A stretch of 13,708 nt of DNA from Oehlia diaphana (Eukaryota; Glomeromycota; Glomeromycetes; Glomerales; Glomeraceae): positions 282,977 through 296,684 of the forward strand of contig QZLH01000012.1 in NCBI GenBank assembly GCA_003833135.1. Reading direction: 5' to 3'. Every line of letters begins with the position of its first letter. The first letter of the stretch is position 1. The translations under genes and the position numbers were made by a program. A model generated the notes under the pieces. The model had not been told where the DNA came from and did not search any database. It worked only from the letters and a program-made list of their open reading frames with translations. Positions 9,732 through 13,708 of this stretch are shown here, one piece after another.

Positions 9732-12559
9732 ATGACTCGTAAAAAGTTTCATCACCGATCAAGCCATTATCAACAAAGTAGAGTAAACAATCAAAGAACT
9801 AATAATATAACGCGTCCTCAGTCTCAATCTAGTTCAATTGATTCTTCTAGTTCTTTATCAGTAGCTATATCTGATGAAACTCCAAAAGAAATTCCCGGAT
9901 ATTATTATGATCATGAAAAAAATAGATATTTTAAGATAATGCCAAATAAGGCAGTCGGGTCAAGTAATCCTTTTAGTGCCGATTCGATTACGAAAAGAGT
10001 CGAGGAGGTAAAATTAAAATCATATTTAATTTATTTAATTACAATTAATTATTAAGAAACAATTATTTATATTGCGTCTTTTTTATTTAAAGAAAGCAAG
10101 AGAACTTGTAATACCTAACCAAATTCCCAGTGGAATATCGCTTCTTTTAGATCGAGAAATAAATTTTAACAAGCCTATTTATACATTCAAAAGGTAAGGA
10201 TCGATTAAAGATAAAATCTTGTGAATCCTTCTTATTCATAATAAGATGTTGATCTTTTTTTAGTGAAAACCGACAAATTTTAATAAAATCATTACGCCAA
10301 GTTGGCTCAATTATACCAACCGCGATAGAACGTACACCTATAAAAGATTTTCAGGTATACGAATAATTACTTGTTGTATGAAAAAGCGATATTAGAGGCG
10401 AGATTTAGTGAGAGATGATAAACCGATAATTGATAGGGAAAGGGAAACATAAACGCCGACGCTACGTCCTGTTTTATATTTATAAGATCTTTTAATGATT
10501 AATGATTTATTATTAATTAATTTAAAGATTCATCCATATTTTAACAAGATATTATATGGTGATTCATTTGGCAACATAAGGTTCGTAAACATGTGTGCAC
10601 TTCATGATTGTCTTTGGGCAAATGATTTATTTTGTTTTTTTTTTGCAGTTATCCTTGAATTTATTTATATTGCAAAAGTTTAATCTGATTATATTAATTA
10701 TATTTTAAATAGCCAAATGAAGATTAAATGTACATCCAGTTCATGTATGGAGATTTATAATGATCAAATGACTAAATTAACCTCGGAGGTATTGTAAACT
10801 AACTTATATTTTTAAGAATAATGTTAAGCAATGATGAATAGTCTTAAATGACTCATCGCGTGATAAAAGATAATATTCTGTAAGGACTTGAAAAAATCAT
10901 TATTGAAGAAATTAATCCAATAATTGTTTTTATAGATATCATCAGTGCACTTGGATCGTACTGATTTATTAATGTAATATTATGCAATTTCATTTGGTTA
11001 ATTATGATGAAATAAAAAAGGAAAGAAAATAAAAAGGAAGGAAATTAGAATTTTTAAATTTACTTATGTAATATTTTCCCCCTTGAAAAAATTATGTAGG
11101 GCTACAACACTGGGTGATACGGTTGCCTCGGGTAATATGTATATATTAAAATTACCTTCGGGGCCTTATCGTGACACGGGTAGGTCTTTCCTCACTCAAT
11201 ATTTACATGATGGATAATCAGGGATGGGAAAGACTCGCTCGGTTCGGTTCTATTCCGAACCGATACTATTGAAAAACCGAGTTGAGCAGAGTCAAATCGG
11301 AAACCGAGTCATTATGTATCAAAATTTATCAAAATCGATTTGGAACGATGTACCAAACCGAATGGAACGAACCGACTCAAATCGCTCAATCCGAACTTTT
11401 TCCACCCCTATGGATAATTAAATACCTCTAATTACTAATTACTCAATTACTCTTTATAAATATCCTCATAAGCACTAGATGTAAGATATACATATCGGAG
11501 TGGTTCAACAATTTGGACTAGTTCGTTTTCCGAAATAGATTCTTCAATAGCATTAGGTGAATATATAATTAATCATTTTGATCATAAAAGAATTAAGAAT
11601 GTTTAAATTTTTTTTTCCAAAAATATACTAGGGTCATCACAAAAATTATCTGTTATTCAAGGATGGGAAGAATATCCTTGTGTTAATAACTTTAAGACAA
11701 ACAGTGATGTTTTCGCGTTGGATTTTGATCGATACCAGGCAAGCAGACAAGTTTTTTATAATTGATAATGATAATTTTGGCCGGATTTACGTAATTATTT
11801 ATAATTTAAATGATACCAAACTAATTTTTCAATTTCCTATAAAGCCCGACATAGTTTTTGCAGGTTGTAGAGATGGGAAGTTACGTATATATGATATTCG
11901 TTCTGATTGTTCCAATTCACGTTATGGAATTGGTCCAACGATAAGTCAACAATCTCCAATTTGTCATATAAGACAGATTGGTGCATGGTATATTTTATCA
12001 GATGGAATGGATGGATCCGTACGTATTTATTTTATTTATTGAAATTGATATTTGAAAATTTAAAATTTTATTATTATATGACATAGACAATACTTAATTA
12101 TAAATATATTTTAATGTAGCTTTCTTTATGGGATGTTCGAAATGAAAGAAGGAATTTTGATAAAACTTATGTTTACGAACCGGTTTTAGAATTTAAAGGA
12201 AATGTTAATTCAACCAATATTCAATATGGATTCGATGTTAATTTAAAAGAAGACATTGTAGCAATAGGTACAACTTTTTCTAAGCGTGTTGAATTTTTGT
12301 CATCTTAATTAAATCTCATTTATTTATTTATTTATTAAAAATAGCTGGCCAGGATAATAAAGTTAGATTTTTTTCCATAAATACCGGAAGAACTATAAGA
12401 TATCCAATTGGACCATTTAAAGATAAAGTATCTGCGTTAAGATTTTGTACATGGGATTCGGTAGGATTAAATCCTGAATTGGATGAAAGAGGCGAAGGTA
12501 TTTGGATGGCCGTTGGAAAGGAATTTATATGGTGGAGTATTGGAAATAATGATATGTAG
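9732..12559 (+). CDS. DCAF4-like WD40 protein, probable CUL4-DDB1 ubiquitin ligase substrate receptor
   Basis: Exons: 9732-10007, 10093-10193, 10264-10354, 10528-10584, 10649-10677, 10713-10788, 10936-10973, 11100-11179, 11479-11556, 11632-11738, 11845-12018, 12120-12267, 12345-12559. The product is 489 residues, close to human DCAF4 (about 495). Seen: a polar, Ser-rich N terminus; the family signature PGYYYDHEKNRYFKI (55-69); TNSDVFALDF; FAGCRDGKLRIYDIR (316-330); LSDGMDGS followed by LSLWDVR (370-376); and a C-terminal blade GIWMAVGKEFIWWSI. The two D-x-R endings on consecutive blades are the hallmark by which DCAF proteins contact DDB1. By family, it would bring substrates to a CUL4 ligase; the substrate is unknown. 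Oddities: intron 10 has a GC donor, intron 5 is only 35 nt, and intron 8 contains a transposon remnant. Exon 5 is the weakest; splicing 10580 to 10713 also keeps the frame. Confidence 0.9.
11211..11218. repeat. Left target-site duplication (TGGATAAT)
   Basis: Eight bases identical to 11411-11418, directly abutting both ends of the hAT-like element; the match extends one base further left if the terminal A is counted as flank. Confidence 0.8.
11219..11410. mobile_element. hAT-like MITE (192 bp) inside intron 8 of the DCAF4-like gene
   Basis: The element begins CAGGGATGGGAAAG and ends TTTTTCCACCCCTA, imperfect terminal inverted repeats of the CAGGGRTGG type typical of hAT transposons. It is flanked by the identical 8-bp sequence TGGATAAT at 11211-11218 and 11411-11418, the target-duplication length of hAT elements. 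It is richer in G+C than the surrounding intron and carries no transposase, so it is non-autonomous. A perfect 9-bp hairpin (11239-11247 with 11255-11263) lies near the left end, and the right arm repeats much of the left in reverse complement. Removing the element plus one duplicate leaves a 99-nt intron. The superfamily call rests on ends and duplication length only. Confidence 0.8.
11411..11418. repeat. Right target-site duplication (TGGATAAT)
   Basis: Perfect copy of 11211-11218, marking the insertion site. Lack of divergence suggests a fairly recent insertion or chance preservation. Confidence 0.8.
11739..11844 (+). other. GC-AG intron in the DCAF4-like gene
   Basis: The exon ends TACCAG and the intron opens GCAAGC; it closes CTATAAAG before CCCGAC. 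GC donors normally need a strong flanking match to U1, and CAG/GCAAG is such a match. A CTAAT branch-like motif lies at 11821-11825, about 20 nt before the acceptor. Splicing here joins FALDFDRYQ to PDIVFAGCR, the continuity expected for the family. The nearest GT alternative (donor GTTTTT at 11751) would add five residues and is weaker. Confidence 0.7.
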
Positions 12560-12625
12560 AAACTGAAGTTTGACTATTTTACTTTAACCACCGAGTTTTT
12601 TAACGAGTGTGATCACCGAATTCTT

Positions 12626-12677
12626 GATCGAGTTTGGGTTTGACCGAGTTTGGCCGGGTTTGGACGAGTTTGGCGAG
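12626..12677. repeat. CGAGTTTGG short repeat cluster
   Basis: CGAGTTTGG or CGGGTTTGG recurs at 12629, 12645, 12655 and 12665, the last three at a 10-bp period, in an otherwise AT-rich 3' flank. The G/T strand bias and raised GC make it stand out. Confidence 0.7.
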
Positions 12678-12728
12678 CTTCGAATTTCCTGAATCATCAT
12701 AAATTATGAAATCATGAAATTTCGGGGA

Positions 12729-12734
12729 AATAAA
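12729..12734 (+). terminator. Candidate poly(A) signal AATAAA for the DCAF4-like gene
   Basis: AATAAA about 170 nt after the stop codon. Plausible by position only; other AT-rich hexamers are nearby. Confidence 0.25.
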
Positions 12735-12817
12735 CTAGTTATTGTTTATGAGGAGATATTTTAATTGTTCAATTGCTGCATTCATATAATTAATTCGCAA
12801 GGTCATGTTATTTTAAT

Positions 12818-12911
12818 TCTAAAACTAATCTAAAAACTAATCTAAAAATTAATCTAGAAATTAATCTAAAAATTAATCTAAAAATTAATCAAAAAAAATT
12901 AATCAAAATTA
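12818..12911. repeat. 12-bp minisatellite (TCTAAAAATTAA)n
   Basis: About six copies from 12818 to 12888, the first 11 bp long and the rest 12 bp, differing by single bases (C for T, G for A), followed by two degenerate copies with TCAAAA. Non-coding. Confidence 0.9.
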
Positions 12912-13488
12912 TTTATAGATATTTGTTTCCCGGAATTACACAAAAAAAAAATGTATTATAGATAAAAAAAGAGAAATAAAGAGACCAAAAAAGAATTCAT
13001 TTAATTGATTTTGTATTTTCAACGTACATTTGAATCAAAAAATTTTAGTTTTAGTTCATCAGATATAAAGTTTACCGTAATATACAATAATATACAGTTA
13101 TAGATAATATTAATGCTATAATAATAATATAAATAGTAAAGTTAATATTCATTCAGGATAATCAAAATTGTAAAAGAAAAAAAAAGAAAAAAAGTTCTTG
13201 ATAATTCCATATGCAATTAGAAATCAGATGATATTAAAAATCCGCATTAGAATGTTTCACTACCTTTGCGATATCACTAAAAATATAAATTATGACACCA
13301 TCTCAAGTTTCATGTTCGCGGAGATGAGAACTTTTTACGTTCTTTATGCAGACAAAGATAGTCAGATAGATGAAATGGCATGGTAGATCATATATTAAAT
13401 TAAAAATTTTCCTGTTCACAATGTTCGTTTAATGTGTACGTAATATAATGTAGTGCATGTAAGTCAGTGTGTACCTAACATGTATTCA

Positions 13489-13538
13489 ATCGTTAACTTT
13501 TTTGAACAAAGCTATCGTTAACTAATTTGAACAAAGCC
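13489..13538. repeat. Tandem duplication of a 25-bp unit
   Basis: ATCGTTAACT and TTTGAACAAAGC recur in adjacent 25-bp units (13489-13513 and 13514-13538) with three mismatches. Each unit contains the palindrome GTTAAC. Non-coding. Confidence 0.85.
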
Positions 13539-13566
13539 TTTTTTTTATTTCTTTTTGGAATTTCAT

Positions 13567-13573
<7 letters not shown>

Positions 13574-13608
<35 letters not shown>

Positions 13609-13648
13609 AATAATATATAAAAATTTTAATTTTTTTTTTTTTTTTTTT
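13574..13648. repeat. Poly-T tracts (T34 and T19)
   Basis: T34 at 13574-13607 and T19 at 13630-13648, separated by AT-rich sequence. Read on the minus strand they are A runs. Exact length is prone to sequencing error. Confidence 0.85.
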
Positions 13649-13708
13649 ACCGTTAATTAATTGTGAAATACCTGTGAAATACAACAATTGAAAATACTGT
13701 AAAAAATT

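Larger units (their letters stand above)
12560..13708. other. Gene-poor 1149-bp 3' region
   Basis: Downstream of the DCAF4-like stop. It holds a CGAGTTTGG repeat cluster, a 12-bp minisatellite, a 2 x 25-bp duplication and two long T runs. A 62-codon open frame at 13198-13386 begins with TTG, has no recognisable motif, and is not accepted as a gene. Confidence 0.6.

Noticed and set aside
10581..10712. Alternative single intron skipping exon 10649-10677 in the DCAF4-like gene
   Set aside because: Frame stays open, but the blade strand GNIRFLSLN expected from the family is lost; kept only as the second choice.
11239..11263. GGTTCG-containing hairpin as part of a tRNA gene
   Set aside because: No acceptor stem, D-arm or anticodon arm can be built around it, and the hairpin is explained by the MITE dyad symmetry.
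11224..11421. 65-codon frame starting ATGGGAAAGACT
   Set aside because: It lies almost entirely inside the hAT-like MITE in an intron, matches no protein family I know, and its start codon is part of the inverted end.
12629..12673. GTTTGG repeats as telomere-like or G-quadruplex sequence
   Set aside because: Only pairs of G occur, the period is irregular (16, 10, 10), and the location is internal and next to a gene; the usual fungal TTAGGG form is absent.
13198..13386. 62-codon frame in the 3' region, slightly less AT-rich than its flanks
   Set aside because: Starts with TTG, has no recognisable motif, splice partner or neighbour; at this length it is compatible with chance or a decayed fragment.

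Overview
The window is AT-rich eukaryotic DNA carrying three intron-containing protein genes and no RNA genes that I can recognise. Short introns (mostly 65-130 nt, GT..AG), long A and T runs, a vacuolar-type Ca2+/H+ exchanger and a CUL4 substrate receptor together point to a fungus. The very low GC and many short introns suggest an early-diverging lineage such as an arbuscular mycorrhizal fungus (Glomeromycotina). That placement is an inference from composition and protein style, not proof.

Layout. Positions 1-71 are an A/T homopolymer palindrome. Gene 1 (158-6514, +, 5 exons) encodes a 1973-residue kinesin-4-type motor protein: N-terminal motor domain, a Ser/Pro/Gly-rich linker with 11 SxIP motifs (the class of motif that binds EB1 at microtubule plus ends), and about 1400 residues of coiled coil containing two in-register internal repeats. 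Gene 2 (8974-6881, -, 10 exons) encodes a 454-residue CAX-type cation/proton antiporter with about 11 membrane segments; it converges on gene 1 across 366 bp. Gene 3 (9732-12559, +, 13 exons) encodes a 489-residue DCAF4-like WD40 protein, a probable substrate receptor of CUL4-DDB1 ubiquitin ligases; it is divergent from gene 2 across 757 bp. The last 1149 bp hold no gene I can support, only minisatellite-like repeats and poly-T runs.

Mobile DNA: a 192-bp non-autonomous hAT-like element (MITE) sits in intron 8 of gene 3, with CAGGG-type inverted ends and a perfect 8-bp target duplication. Removing it and one duplicate would shrink that intron from 299 to 99 nt, close to its neighbours. A second, weaker inverted-repeat candidate lies between genes 2 and 3.

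The three genes have no evident shared pathway (microtubule motor, cation transport, ubiquitin ligase adaptor); their adjacency looks like ordinary gene order. I found no operon-like, CRISPR-like or defence-type system. The most novel-looking signal is the dense SxIP array in the kinesin. All exon structures were built by hand from reading-frame continuity, splice signals and remembered family features, without transcript data.
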